Assembly: GCF_000204645.1 (NCBI RefSeq)
Contig: NC_015422.1
Location: forward strand, 4,913,001 to 4,977,000
Direction of reading: 5' to 3'
DNA from: Alicycliphilus denitrificans K601
GTDB taxonomy: Bacteria; Pseudomonadota; Gammaproteobacteria; Burkholderiales; Burkholderiaceae_C
Length of the DNA: 64,000 bases
The notes beneath the pieces were generated by a model. The model did not search any database. It had not been told where the DNA came from and saw only the letters and a list, made by a program, of their open reading frames with translations. Positions 1-8,334 of the stretch are shown here, one piece after another. Both the position numbers and the translations under genes were made by a program. Position 1 is the first letter of the stretch. The number at the start of each line of letters is the position of its first letter.

Positions 1-2
1 CG

Positions 3-593
3 ACGGAGGCGCTGTTCCGCCTGCTGGACCCGCTGGCCGTGGAGCATGAGCAACTGGGGCAGGTACGGCACGCCGTGGGCAACCGCACCACCTACACGGC
101 GCCGTCCAACATGTATCAGAGCCAGGACGGCACCTACTTCTCGATGGTCGCTTCCTCGCAGGCGATCTTCGTGCGCCTGTGCCAGGCGCTGGGCCGGCCC
201 GAGTGGCTCGCGGATCCGCGCTTTTGCACCGCGACGCTGCGCATCGTCCACCTGGACGCGCTCGACAACGGTATCGCCGAGTGGTTCCGCCAGCGGCCGT
301 TCGCGGACATCGCGGCGCTGCTGGAGCAGTACGAAATTCCCTTCAGCAAGGTCTACGACATCCGCGACATCGCGGCCGACCCGCACTTCCAGGCGCGCGG
401 CGCCATCATCCGCCTGCCCGATCCGGAGTACGGCAGCCTGCCTGCCCCCTGCATCGTGCCGCGCGTTCCCGGGCGCGACATGCCCACGCCGCGCACCGGC
501 CCGGCAGTCGGTGAGCACAACGCGCAGGTGTATGCGCAGTTCGGGCTCTCCGATGCCGACCTGGCCGATCTGCGCGCCGAAGGCGTGATCTGA
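3..593 (+). CDS. CaiB/BaiF (family III) CoA-transferase, C-terminal part
   Basis: This is the C-terminal ~196 residues of a family III CoA-transferase. The reading frame is open to the left edge of the window, so the N-terminus lies outside it. Its first residues (TEALFRLLDPLAVEHEQ) align with the middle of the complete paralogue at 5057-6292 (TEALLRLLDPLAVEYEQ). The two stay similar to the end, sharing TAPSNMY, IPFSKVY and LPAPC.VPRV. Family III enzymes move CoA between carboxylic acids through an aspartyl intermediate, and that N-terminal Asp is not visible here. The next gene starts 17 bases downstream on the same strand, suggesting an operon with the reductase. The substrate cannot be told. 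Confidence 0.9.
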   Translation, partial: TEALFRLLDPLAVEHEQLGQVRHAVGNRTTYTAPSNMYQSQDGTYFSMVASSQAIFVRLCQALGRPEWLADPRFCTATLRIVHLDALDNGIAEWFRQRPFADIAALLEQYEIPFSKVYDIRDIAADPHFQARGAIIRLPDPEYGSLPAPCIVPRVPGRDMPTPRTGPAVGEHNAQVYAQFGLSDADLADLRAEGVI

Positions 594-610
594 CCGCGAG
601 GAGTCCACCC

Positions 611-1612
611 ATGAACGCCCCCTTCCACGCCCTCGTCGTGCGCCAGCAGGACGGACAGGCGCACGCGGCCCTGGAGACCCTCACGGCTGGCCAGCTGTCT
701 CCCGGCGAGGTCACGCTGCGCACCCGCTATGCGGGCATGAACTACAAGGATTGCCTGTCCCTGCTGGGCAAGGCCCGCATCATCTCCAGCTATCCGCGAA
801 TACCGGGCATCGAGGCGGTAGGCGAGGTCATCGCCTCCGAAGACGCGGCCTTCAGCCCCGGTGATGCCGTGCTGGTGCACGGTTTCCAGACCGGGATCGA
901 CTTCGACGGCGGACTCTCCGAAGTCATGCGCGTGCCCGCGCGCCACCTCCAGCGCGTGCCCGAAGGGCTGACGCCGCGGCAGGCCGCCATCATCGGCGTG
1001 CCCGGCTTCACGGCCGCGATGGCGCTGGAGCGCTTCGAAGCCTGGGGCCTCCAGCCCGGGGACGGCCCGATCGCAGTCACCGGCGCGGGCGGCGCCGTGG
1101 GGCGCCTGGCCATCCACATCCTGTCGCGCGCCGGCTACCGCGTGGCCGCTCTCACGCGCGACCTGGCGCAAACGGACGCGCTGCGCGCGCTGGGAGCATC
1201 CGATGTGCTCGATGCTTGCCTCGCGCTCGCGCCCCCGCGCCCGCTGGAAAAGGCGCGGTTCGCCGCCGCCATCGACAACGTGGGCGGCAGCACGCTCGCC
1301 TGGCTGCTGCGCTCCATGCAGGACGGCGGGCTGGTGGCCTCGGTGGGCAACGCGGCCGGCAATACGTTCGACGGCAGCGTGCTGCCCTTCATCATGCGCA
1401 GGGTGCACCTGTTCGGCATAGTCGCCAACGCCACGTGGGAAGAGCGGCTGCGCCTGTGGCACAAGCTCGCGCAGGACTGGGCGCCCGACTTCGCCGCGCT
1501 CGCACCCGATGTGCATGAGATCAGGCTGGGCGATGTCCTGGCGCATGCGCAGCGCCAGCTGGCCGGCGCCACCAGCGGCCGGACGCTCGTGGCGTTCGGA
1601 GAGGCGGCATGA
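611..1612 (+). CDS. acuI: Acrylyl-CoA reductase-like MDR-family oxidoreductase (YhdH/AcuI type)
   Basis: A 333-residue medium-chain dehydrogenase/reductase of the zinc-free quinone-oxidoreductase type. The N-terminal GroES-like domain has YAGMNYKDCLSLLG and PRIPGIEAVGEV. The nucleotide-binding fold follows with VTGAGGAVGRLAIHIL near residues 157-172, and the C-terminus VHLFGI is typical of the YhdH/AcuI subgroup. AcuI reduces acrylyl-CoA to propionyl-CoA with NADPH; other members reduce related enoyl-CoA or quinone substrates. An SD-like gaggag precedes the ATG. Its stop overlaps the ATG of the racemase remnant (ATGA), showing that an intact CoA-ester gene once followed in the same operon. 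Family is secure, substrate inferred. Confidence 0.82.
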   Translation: MNAPFHALVVRQQDGQAHAALETLTAGQLSPGEVTLRTRYAGMNYKDCLSLLGKARIISSYPRIPGIEAVGEVIASEDAAFSPGDAVLVHGFQTGIDFDGGLSEVMRVPARHLQRVPEGLTPRQAAIIGVPGFTAAMALERFEAWGLQPGDGPIAVTGAGGAVGRLAIHILSRAGYRVAALTRDLAQTDALRALGASDVLDACLALAPPRPLEKARFAAAIDNVGGSTLAWLLRSMQDGGLVASVGNAAGNTFDGSVLPFIMRRVHLFGIVANATWEERLRLWHKLAQDWAPDFAALAPDVHEIRLGDVLAHAQRQLAGATSGRTLVAFGEAA

Positions 1613-1824
1613 GCGCACCCCTGGCCAGCGTGCGCGTGCTGGAGCGCGGCAAGACCGAACGCACTGGTGCCAGGTGTTCGAGGGCACCGAAGCCTGCGTG
1701 TCTCCCATGCCGTCGCTCGGCGCGCTGGCGGCCCACCCTCCATCTGCGCGCGCTGGGCAGCCTGGTCGAGCGAGAGGGCATCCTGCATCCCGCGCCCCGA
1801 TTCATGCAGGCCCGCTCTGCCTGA
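1609..1824 (+). pseudogene. Remnant of an alpha-methylacyl-CoA racemase (CaiB/BaiF family)
   Basis: A decayed gene of about 216 bases where a family member would need about 1.1 kb. It opens with a good CoA-transferase/racemase start (MSAPLASVRVLE), translationally coupled to the stop of the previous gene, then jumps straight to C-terminal sequence. In frame 3, about 1663-1740 reads HWCQVFEGTEACVSPMPSLG, resembling the racemase C-terminal motif WC..LEGTDAC..PVLSL. The tail VEREGILHPAPRF returns to frame 1. The simplest explanation is one large internal deletion plus at least two frameshifts. No functional product is expected. Family assignment rests on motif recall and was not checked by alignment. 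Confidence 0.72.
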
Positions 1825-1841
1825 AACGCACGCGTGCCACT

Positions 1842-3074
1842 TCAGTAGTTTTCCAGCGACTCGAACTTCAGACAGGGATGCCGTTCCAGCGTACGCACGC
1901 GGCGGATGGCGTCACGGCCGATGACGGTCTTGTGCACTTCGCTGGAGCCCTCGCCGATCTGGTTGAGCTTGGCGTCGCGAAAGAATCGCTCCAGCGGAAA
2001 GTCTTGCAGGTAGCCGCGCCCTCCCGTGAGCTGCAGCGCGTCCGTCACGACCTTCATGCCCAGGTCGGTAGCCTGCAGCTTTGCCATGGAGGCGAAGATG
2101 CCCGCGTCAGGGTCGCCGCTGTCGTATTTCTCGGCTGCCAGATGCACCAGCGCGCGGGCGGCTTCGAGCTGGGTGACCATGTCGGCCACCATCCACTGCG
2201 CGCCCTGGTGCTCGCCCAGCGATTTGCCGAAGAGCTTGCGATCGACCATGTAGGCCGCCGCGATTTCCACGGCTCCGATGGCGCGCCCCAGCGCCATCGA
2301 AGCATGGCCCATGCGCGCGCGGATCAGCGCGTCCTGCGCAAGGTCGAAGCCGTCGCCCTCCGCGCCCAGGCGGTCGGAAACCTGGGCCCGCACGTCCTTG
2401 AATTGCAGCGACGAGATCGGCACGCCCGCCCAGCCCAGCTTGCCCACTTCGGGGCTGATGGCAAAGCCCGCCGCATCGCGCGGCACCAGCACGGCGATGA
2501 AGCAGGACGGGTCGTGCGCCGCGCGCCCCACGACCATGAACCAGTCGGCGGTGGTGCCGCGCGTGATGAATTTCTTGCGGCCGTTGATGACGTAATCGTC
2601 TCCCTCACGACGGATCGTGGTGGACAGGCCCCGCACGTCCGATCCCGCGCCAGGCTCGGTCAGCGCAAAGGCGGCCTGGATGTCGCCCCGGCACAGGGCG
2701 GGCAGGAGCCGCGCCTTGTTGTCATCCGACGCGCCCGCGACGATGGCGCGGCAGGACAGGTCCGCTCCGGTGACGAGCGAGGCCGACGCACTGCAGACCC
2801 GGCCCAGCTCTTCGATGATGCGGATGCGCAGCACCTGCCGCGCATCGGTGCCGCCGTATTCGCGCGGAAAGGCGGTGCCGATCACACCCTCCCTGGCGAG
2901 CAGGCGGAAGTTGTCCCAGGCGAAGACGTCCCTCTGCGCGACCTCGGCGGCGCGGGGGCCGAGTGCATCCCTAGCCAGGCGGCGCACGTTGGCCACCATG
3001 GCCTGTTCGTCCACATTCAGCCTGGACAGGAAGTGATCGCCGAAGAGACGGCCGGCGCAGGCATTTGCTGTCAT
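1842..3074 (-). CDS. Acyl-CoA dehydrogenase
   Basis: A 410-residue flavin-dependent acyl-CoA dehydrogenase, which would introduce an alpha-beta double bond into an acyl-CoA. The FAD/substrate signature ALTEPGAGSD is followed by INGRKKFIT. The C-terminal domain has QLTGGRGYLQDFPLER and the catalytic-base region IGEGSSEVHK, where the Glu of GEG matches the E of the usual YEGT motif. The ATG at 3074 was chosen because ggagac lies just upstream and an earlier start would run into the Bug gene. It begins 14 bases after the stop of that gene, so the two probably form one transcript under the IclR regulator. Substrate unknown; a branched or short dicarboxylic chain would fit the neighbourhood. Confidence 0.92.
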   Translation of the reverse strand: MTANACAGRLFGDHFLSRLNVDEQAMVANVRRLARDALGPRAAEVAQRDVFAWDNFRLLAREGVIGTAFPREYGGTDARQVLRIRIIEELGRVCSASASLVTGADLSCRAIVAGASDDNKARLLPALCRGDIQAAFALTEPGAGSDVRGLSTTIRREGDDYVINGRKKFITRGTTADWFMVVGRAAHDPSCFIAVLVPRDAAGFAISPEVGKLGWAGVPISSLQFKDVRAQVSDRLGAEGDGFDLAQDALIRARMGHASMALGRAIGAVEIAAAYMVDRKLFGKSLGEHQGAQWMVADMVTQLEAARALVHLAAEKYDSGDPDAGIFASMAKLQATDLGMKVVTDALQLTGGRGYLQDFPLERFFRDAKLNQIGEGSSEVHKTVIGRDAIRRVRTLERHPCLKFESLENY

Positions 3075-3087
3075 CTCATGTCTCCCT

Positions 3088-4074
3088 TCAGTTGGGCGTG
3101 ATGCCGGCCTGCTGGACAACGCGCGTCCAGGTTTCCACTTCGCTGGCAACGAAACGGTCGAAATCCGTCCCCTTCATCGGTTGGCCCTCGATGGCCAGAT
3201 CGCGGAACTTGGCCTTCACGTCGGGTAGCGCCAGCACCGCGGCGACGTCCTGCGACAACTGGTTCAGCACCGGCTGCGGCGTCTTGCCCGGGGCCAGCAG
3301 CCCCAGCCAGGTGGCGACCTCGTAGCCGGGGAGCTTCGCCGCTTCGGCCACGGTGGGCACGTCCGGCAGCGCCTGCGCGCGCTGCAGGGTCGTGACGGCC
3401 AGCGGACGCAGCTTGCCCGACTGGATCTGCGGCAGCGCCAGCGAGGTGGACATGGGCATCATGTCCACGCGGCCCGCCAACAGGTCGGTGAAGGCCTCGG
3501 GCTGCCCCTTGTAGGGCACGTGGGTCAGCGGCACGCGCGCGGTTTGCACCAGCAGCTCGCCCGCCAGGAAGGACGAGGTGCCGATGCCCGAGCTGGCATA
3601 CGTCTGCGGCGACTTGCCGCCCTTGGTGAGCGCCAGGAATTCCGGCAGTGTCTTGGCGGGCACTTGCGGTGGCACCACGATCACGTTGGGAATGGCGCCG
3701 AAGCAGGCGATGCCCTTGAAGTCGCGCACGGGATCCCAACCGATCGACTTCTGGAACAGCCGCGCGACGGCGAAGGAGGGCGACGCCATCAGCAGCGTGT
3801 AGCCATCGGCTGCCGATTTGGCGACGTATTCCGTACCGATGTTGCCTCCCGCGCCGGGCCGGTTCTCCACGATCACAGGCTGGCCGTATTTGCCCGACAG
3901 CTTGTCGCCCACGACCCGTGCCAGCGCGTCCACCACGCCGCCCGCGGGGTAGGGAACGATGATCCGGATGGGCCGGCTGGGAAAGGCGTCGCTGGCATGG
4001 GCCGTGCCGAGGCCGAATGCAGCCAGGGCGGCGCACAAGGCCATCGTGAAGCGCCTGCGGCGGTGCTGTGTCAT
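3088..4074 (-). CDS. Bug/TctC-family periplasmic solute-binding receptor
   Basis: A 328-residue extracytoplasmic receptor of the Bug family, the binding component of tripartite tricarboxylate transporters. It has a signal peptide (RRRRFTMALCAALAAFGLGTAHA), the start motif FPSRPIRIIVPYPAGG, then ENRPGAGGNIGTEYVAKS, HVPYKGQPEAFTDLLAGRVD and DVPTVAEA, all in the family order. The start at 4074 has an aggaga site upstream; the longer frame to 4152 has no support. No TctA/TctB membrane genes are near, as is usual for the many orphan Bug genes of Burkholderiales. It sits between the IclR regulator and the acyl-CoA dehydrogenase, suggesting that it binds the acid degraded here. Confidence 0.93.
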   Translation of the reverse strand: MTQHRRRRFTMALCAALAAFGLGTAHASDAFPSRPIRIIVPYPAGGVVDALARVVGDKLSGKYGQPVIVENRPGAGGNIGTEYVAKSAADGYTLLMASPSFAVARLFQKSIGWDPVRDFKGIACFGAIPNVIVVPPQVPAKTLPEFLALTKGGKSPQTYASSGIGTSSFLAGELLVQTARVPLTHVPYKGQPEAFTDLLAGRVDMMPMSTSLALPQIQSGKLRPLAVTTLQRAQALPDVPTVAEAAKLPGYEVATWLGLLAPGKTPQPVLNQLSQDVAAVLALPDVKAKFRDLAIEGQPMKGTDFDRFVASEVETWTRVVQQAGITPN

Positions 4075-4111
4075 GGGTTGTCTCCTGTCGTTGATGGGTG
4101 GCGAATGGAAT

Positions 4112-4993
4112 TCAGAGCAGCCCTTGCGCTGCCTCCAGATGGCGTACGGCATCCTTGAGCAGGGGCACCACCTTCTTGGGCAGGTACTCCGCCGCGTTGC
4201 GGTGCGCGTACAGCGTGCAATTCATGGCCAGCGCGGGCTCGCCGCTGCGCTGCGCGATCGGCACGGCGATGGCGTGGACCTCCTTGCGCCAATAGCCCGG
4301 GCCGTGACAGTAGCCGTGCTTTTCCCAGCGCTTGCGGTCTTCTTCCAGCGCACTCGCATACTTGGCGAAAGTCTCGCCGTCCTGCACGCGCAGGAAGTTC
4401 AGCAGCGCCATGCGCTCCTGCCTCGGTGTCGCAAAGATCAGCGCGCGCCCGATGGCGCTCGCCACCATCGGATAGGTGGCACCGATGTCCGGCATGTGCG
4501 CGTTGTCGTCGTGGGGCCGGATCGAATCGATATAGACGACGTTGGAACGGTCGCGCATGCCCAGGTTCACGGTGCAGCCCGACCGCTGCGCCAGCTCCAC
4601 CATCAAGGGCCGGGCCAGTTGGCGCACCGGCATGCTCGCCAGCAGCGGATGGCCCAGCGACAGCACGCCCGCAGTCAACCGGAACTTCTGCGACACGGCC
4701 TCCCGCTCCAGCAAGCCCAGCAGACTCAGCGTGTAGGTCAGCCGGGACACGGTAGCCTTGGGCAGGCCGGTGATGTCGGACAGCTCGCGGTTGCCCAGCA
4801 GCGCGCTTTGCGCCGAGAACGCCCGCAGCACCTGCACGCCGCGCGCCAGGTTCATCGCGAACTGGCGGTCGGTGCTGAGGTCGTGCGGATCGACGGATCC
4901 AGGCAAATGGATGGAGGCCACGGCGTGTTGGAATAAACGGGGTTGGCCGACATGTTCATGGCCGCCGCACATCGGCGTCAATGAATCCGGCAA
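4112..4993 (-). CDS. IclR-family transcriptional regulator
   Basis: A 293-residue regulator with an N-terminal winged helix (RGVQVLRAF, NRELSDITGLPKATVSRLTYTL) and a C-terminal effector domain (GCTVNLGMRDRSNVVYID, ATYPMVASAIGRAL, VHAIAVPIAQRSG). IclR proteins bind a small acid or CoA-related ligand and often control divergent catabolic genes. The start is uncertain: ATGs at 4993, 4972 and 4855 are possible. The conserved DRQF preceding the helix-turn-helix argues against 4855. It is divergent from the CoA-transferase at 5057 and upstream of, and co-directional with, the Bug and acyl-CoA dehydrogenase genes, so it probably controls both sets. Confidence 0.9.
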   Translation of the reverse strand: MPDSLTPMCGGHEHVGQPRLFQHAVASIHLPGSVDPHDLSTDRQFAMNLARGVQVLRAFSAQSALLGNRELSDITGLPKATVSRLTYTLSLLGLLEREAVSQKFRLTAGVLSLGHPLLASMPVRQLARPLMVELAQRSGCTVNLGMRDRSNVVYIDSIRPHDDNAHMPDIGATYPMVASAIGRALIFATPRQERMALLNFLRVQDGETFAKYASALEEDRKRWEKHGYCHGPGYWRKEVHAIAVPIAQRSGEPALAMNCTLYAHRNAAEYLPKKVVPLLKDAVRHLEAAQGLL

Positions 4994-5056
4994 GGCCGTT
5001 TTGCACAGCGGAACACCGCTTTCGCACGCCGCCCGGACGCATCAGACTGCGGCGGC

Positions 5057-6292
5057 ATGCAACACACCGCCGAGCCGCACATGACCTCACCCTCCTCATC
5101 CAATGGCGCCTTGCACGGGGTGCGCATCCTCGACATGGCGACGGTGCTGGCGGCCCCCGTCGGCGCCACCCTGTGCGCGGACCATGGCGCCGAGGTGGTC
5201 AAGCTCGAACTGCCGGACGGCAGCGACGCGCTGCGCGCCCTGCAACCCGTGAAGGATGGCGTGCCGCTGTGGTGGAAGGTCGCCAACCGGGGCAAGCGCG
5301 GTATCACGCTGGACGTGCGCCAGCCCGAAGGGCGCGACGTGTTCCTCCGGCTCATCGCGCGGTTCGACGTGCTGGTCGAGAATTTCCGCACTGGCACGCT
5401 GGATCGCTGGGGCCTGGACCTGGCGGCCCTGCGGCGCGCTAACCCGCGGCTGATCGTGGTCCGCCTGACCGGCTTCGGCCAGACCGGGCCCTATGCCACG
5501 CGCCCCGGCTTCGCCCGCATCTTCGAGGCCATGAGCGGCTTCACCAACCTGACGGGTGAAAAAGACGGCACGCCGCTGCACAGCAACTACCCCGTGGGCG
5601 ACTACGTGGCCGGGCTGTTCTGCGCCTTTTCCATCGCGATGGAAGTCGCACGCCTGCGCGCAGACCCAGACATGTCGGGTACCGAGGTCGACTTGTCGGC
5701 GACGGAAGCGCTGCTGCGCCTGCTCGACCCGCTGGCCGTCGAGTACGAGCAGATGGGCACCATCCGCGGGCCCGCGGGGAACCAGGCCAGCTACACCGCA
5801 CCCTCGAACATGTACCGCAGCCGCGACGGCATCCACTTCTCGCTGGTGGCCTCCTCCAACCCCATTTTCAAGCGGCTGTGCGAGATCGTCGGACAACCCG
5901 CAATGGCCGCCGACCCGCGCTTCAGCACCAATCCGCAGCGGGTGAAACACGTGGATGAACTGGAGGAGGTGCTGGTCGCCTGGTTCCAGGCGCACGACTT
6001 CGAGGAGCTGGCGCGCCATTTGGAGCGGGGCGGCATCCCCTTCAGCAAGGTCTACACGGTGCAGGACATCCTGCGAGACCCGCACCTGAAGGCCCGCAAC
6101 GCCATCGTGCACCTGGAGGATGCCGAGTGCGGCCCCCTGCCCGCGCCCTGCGTCGTCCCGCGCGTGACCGGGTACCCGCTACCCGTGCCGCCGATCGGGC
6201 CAGCGCCGGGCGAGCACAACGAAGCGGTATTCACGCAAGCTGGATTGACGGCCAACGATATCCAGCGCCTGCGGGCACGAAAAATCATCTAG
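5057..6292 (+). CDS. CaiB/BaiF (family III) CoA-transferase
   Basis: A complete family III CoA-transferase of 411 residues (403 if the second ATG at 5081 is used, giving MTSPSSSNGALHGVRILDMA). The N-terminus carries GVRILDMATVLAAPVGATLCADHGAEVVKLE. Further on are NRGKRGITLDVRQPEGRD, ENFRTGTLDRWGLD and LTGFGQTGPYATRPGFA, the usual family blocks. It is clearly paralogous to the partial gene at the left edge. A divergent IclR gene lies upstream. The 3-prime end overlaps the end of the convergent LysR gene by about three bases. It probably activates a carboxylic acid by CoA transfer; donor and acceptor cannot be read from sequence. Confidence 0.93.
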   Translation: MQHTAEPHMTSPSSSNGALHGVRILDMATVLAAPVGATLCADHGAEVVKLELPDGSDALRALQPVKDGVPLWWKVANRGKRGITLDVRQPEGRDVFLRLIARFDVLVENFRTGTLDRWGLDLAALRRANPRLIVVRLTGFGQTGPYATRPGFARIFEAMSGFTNLTGEKDGTPLHSNYPVGDYVAGLFCAFSIAMEVARLRADPDMSGTEVDLSATEALLRLLDPLAVEYEQMGTIRGPAGNQASYTAPSNMYRSRDGIHFSLVASSNPIFKRLCEIVGQPAMAADPRFSTNPQRVKHVDELEEVLVAWFQAHDFEELARHLERGGIPFSKVYTVQDILRDPHLKARNAIVHLEDAECGPLPAPCVVPRVTGYPLPVPPIGPAPGEHNEAVFTQAGLTANDIQRLRARKII

Positions 6293-7272
6293 CCAATTGC
6301 AATTGCGCCGCGCGCATGCGCCACGAGGCAGCCGATGAAGTCGCGCAGCGTGGCCGCGACATGCTCGCGGTTCCACATCACGGTGATCGGGCCGAAGCGG
6401 ATGCTCGACTCGATTCTGATCTTGCGAAACATGCCGATGGAGGCCTGGTAGTCGGCCATCGACTCCGAGCACACGCCCACGTAGTCGCCTTTGTGCAGCA
6501 GGGCCTGCATCATCGCCAGCGACGCCGTCTCGGCCCGGGGCACGAGCCAGGACGCCCCCTGCTCGATCAGGAAGGCGTCCATCTGCATGCGCGTGAGCGT
6601 GCCGCCGGGTGGCATTACCCATTGTTCATGGAGCACGTCGCGGAAGCTGAGCGCGTCGCTGTGCGCCCAGTGCTTGCTGCCCTGGCCGACGACGATGGCC
6701 ACGCGGTCCTCGAACAGCACCTCGTGCTCCAGCCCCGGCTGGTGGGCGCGCGCGTCCAGCACGCCGATGACGGCGTCAAGCGCGCGCGTTTCCAGCCCCT
6801 TGAGCAGGTTGTCGAACGGCCCGTCGTGGATGGAGACGGCCACGTCCGCGTGCGTGCGCTGGAAGGCGCTCACCGCCTCGGGCAGCCCGCCCGCGATGCC
6901 GGCCCAGACGCTGCCCACATTCAGGCGCGGCACGCGCCCCTGGGCCACGGCCTGCATTTCGCGGCCGGTGCGCGAGATGTCGCCCAGCACGTTGACCGCC
7001 AGCCGCTTGAGCAAGTGCCCCGCGGGCGTGAGCTGCACCTTGCGTCCGCGCACCACCAGCGGCGTGCCGGCCACGCTCTCCAGCTCGGCCAGCCAGTGCG
7101 ACATGGCCGACTGCGTCATGTGCAGGCGCTCGGCCGCGCGCGTGAGCGTGCCCGCCTCGTCCAGCACCAGGAACGACTCCAGGTGCCGCACCTTGAGCCG
7201 GCGCGCCCAGGAGGCGCCGTCGCCAATCATGAACAAATCCTCATGCAGCCATTGTGCCTTTTCACTAGGCAT
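6289..7272 (-). CDS. LysR-family transcriptional regulator
   Basis: A 327-residue LysR regulator. The winged helix-turn-helix is at about residues 27-85 (KVRHLESFLVLDEAGTLTRAAERLHMTQSAMSHWLAELE) and is followed by a periplasmic-binding-like effector domain from about 95. It is divergent from the Bug/gamma-glutamyltransferase pair, with only about 65 bases between the two starts, the classic LysR layout for control of the neighbouring operon. A conserved N-terminal start at 7272 fits; no strong Shine-Dalgarno sequence is seen. The gene end overlaps the convergent CoA-transferase stop. Confidence 0.92.
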   Translation of the reverse strand: MPSEKAQWLHEDLFMIGDGASWARRLKVRHLESFLVLDEAGTLTRAAERLHMTQSAMSHWLAELESVAGTPLVVRGRKVQLTPAGHLLKRLAVNVLGDISRTGREMQAVAQGRVPRLNVGSVWAGIAGGLPEAVSAFQRTHADVAVSIHDGPFDNLLKGLETRALDAVIGVLDARAHQPGLEHEVLFEDRVAIVVGQGSKHWAHSDALSFRDVLHEQWVMPPGGTLTRMQMDAFLIEQGASWLVPRAETASLAMMQALLHKGDYVGVCSESMADYQASIGMFRKIRIESSIRFGPITVMWNREHVAATLRDFIGCLVAHARGAIAIG

Positions 7273-7336
7273 ACGGAGGGTGCTTCACCACAATGCGCCG
7301 ATCGTTTTTTCCGCCATGCCACCGAAGGGATCGCCC

Positions 7337-8323
7337 ATGCCAGCCACGTTCAAGAACCTCTCCAAGCTCCTCGCGGGCGCCGCGCTGGCGGCCGCCGCCA
7401 CGACCGCCGCGTGGGCGCAGGGCAGCTACCCCGGCCGCCCGATCCGCTTGGTGGTCTCGCAGGCGCCCGGCGGCAGCAGCGACACCATCGCGCGCCTGTG
7501 GGCCGAGCATGCGGGCAAGGCCATCGGCGGCACCATCGTGGTGGAGAACAAGCCGGGCGGCGGCGGCATCATCGCCGCGCAGAGCGTGCTGAACCAGCCG
7601 GCCGATGGCTACACGCTGCTGTACGGCAGCGTGTCGCTGATGGTGCTCAACCAGTTCACCTACAAGCCTCTGCCCTACTCGCCCGAGAAGGATTTCACGG
7701 GCGTGGCCATGCTCACCACGGTGCCCTTCGTGCTCTCGACCAACCCGGCCACGGGCATCAAGACGCTCAAGGAGCTGACCGAGCGCGCCAAGGCCGCGCC
7801 GGGCAAGCTGAACTTCGCGTCTGCAGGCCTGGGCAATTCCACGCACCTGGCGGTGGAGCTGCTGTCCAAGGCGCTGGGCATCTCGATGACGCACATCCCC
7901 TACAAGGGCGAGGCCGACGGCATCATGGCCACCATCGGCGGACAGGTGGAGGTGATGGCGCCCGTCTACGGCACGGCGCTGCCGCACATCAAGAACGGCA
8001 AGCTCAACGCGCTGGCCGTGCTCGCGCCCCAGCGCACGCCCGAGCTGCCCGACGTGCCCACGGCGAGCGAGCTGGGCGTGAAGGGCTTCGACAACATGGG
8101 CTGGAGCGGCATCGTGGCGCGCGCGGGCACGCCGGCGGCCATCATCGAGAAACTCAACAAGGCCACCGAGGCCTTCCACAAGAGCCCCGAGGTGCAGGCC
8201 AAGCTGCAGAGCATGGGCGTGCTGCCCGTCTCGGGTCCGGCGTCGCTGGTCATGGAGACCACGGTGCGCGACGCCAAGGCCTGGGGCCCGGCGCTGGACG
8301 CGCTGAACCTGAGCGCCAAGTGA
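7337..8323 (+). CDS. Bug/TctC-family periplasmic solute-binding receptor
   Basis: A 328-residue Bug receptor with an Ala-rich signal peptide ending in AWAQ. The mature start GSYPGRPIRLVVSQAPGG is followed by ENKPGGGGIIAAQSV, GYTLLYG, HIPYKGEADGIMATIGGQVE and ELPDVPTASELG. The ATG at 7337 was preferred to 7316 because gaaggga lies 6-7 bases before it. It sits 11 bases upstream of the gamma-glutamyltransferase gene, so the two are an operon opposite a LysR gene. No TctA/TctB permease genes are present. The ligand may be the compound processed by the adjacent enzyme, but this is inference. Confidence 0.93.
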   Translation: MPATFKNLSKLLAGAALAAAATTAAWAQGSYPGRPIRLVVSQAPGGSSDTIARLWAEHAGKAIGGTIVVENKPGGGGIIAAQSVLNQPADGYTLLYGSVSLMVLNQFTYKPLPYSPEKDFTGVAMLTTVPFVLSTNPATGIKTLKELTERAKAAPGKLNFASAGLGNSTHLAVELLSKALGISMTHIPYKGEADGIMATIGGQVEVMAPVYGTALPHIKNGKLNALAVLAPQRTPELPDVPTASELGVKGFDNMGWSGIVARAGTPAAIIEKLNKATEAFHKSPEVQAKLQSMGVLPVSGPASLVMETTVRDAKAWGPALDALNLSAK

Positions 8324-8334
8324 GGCACGGCGCC

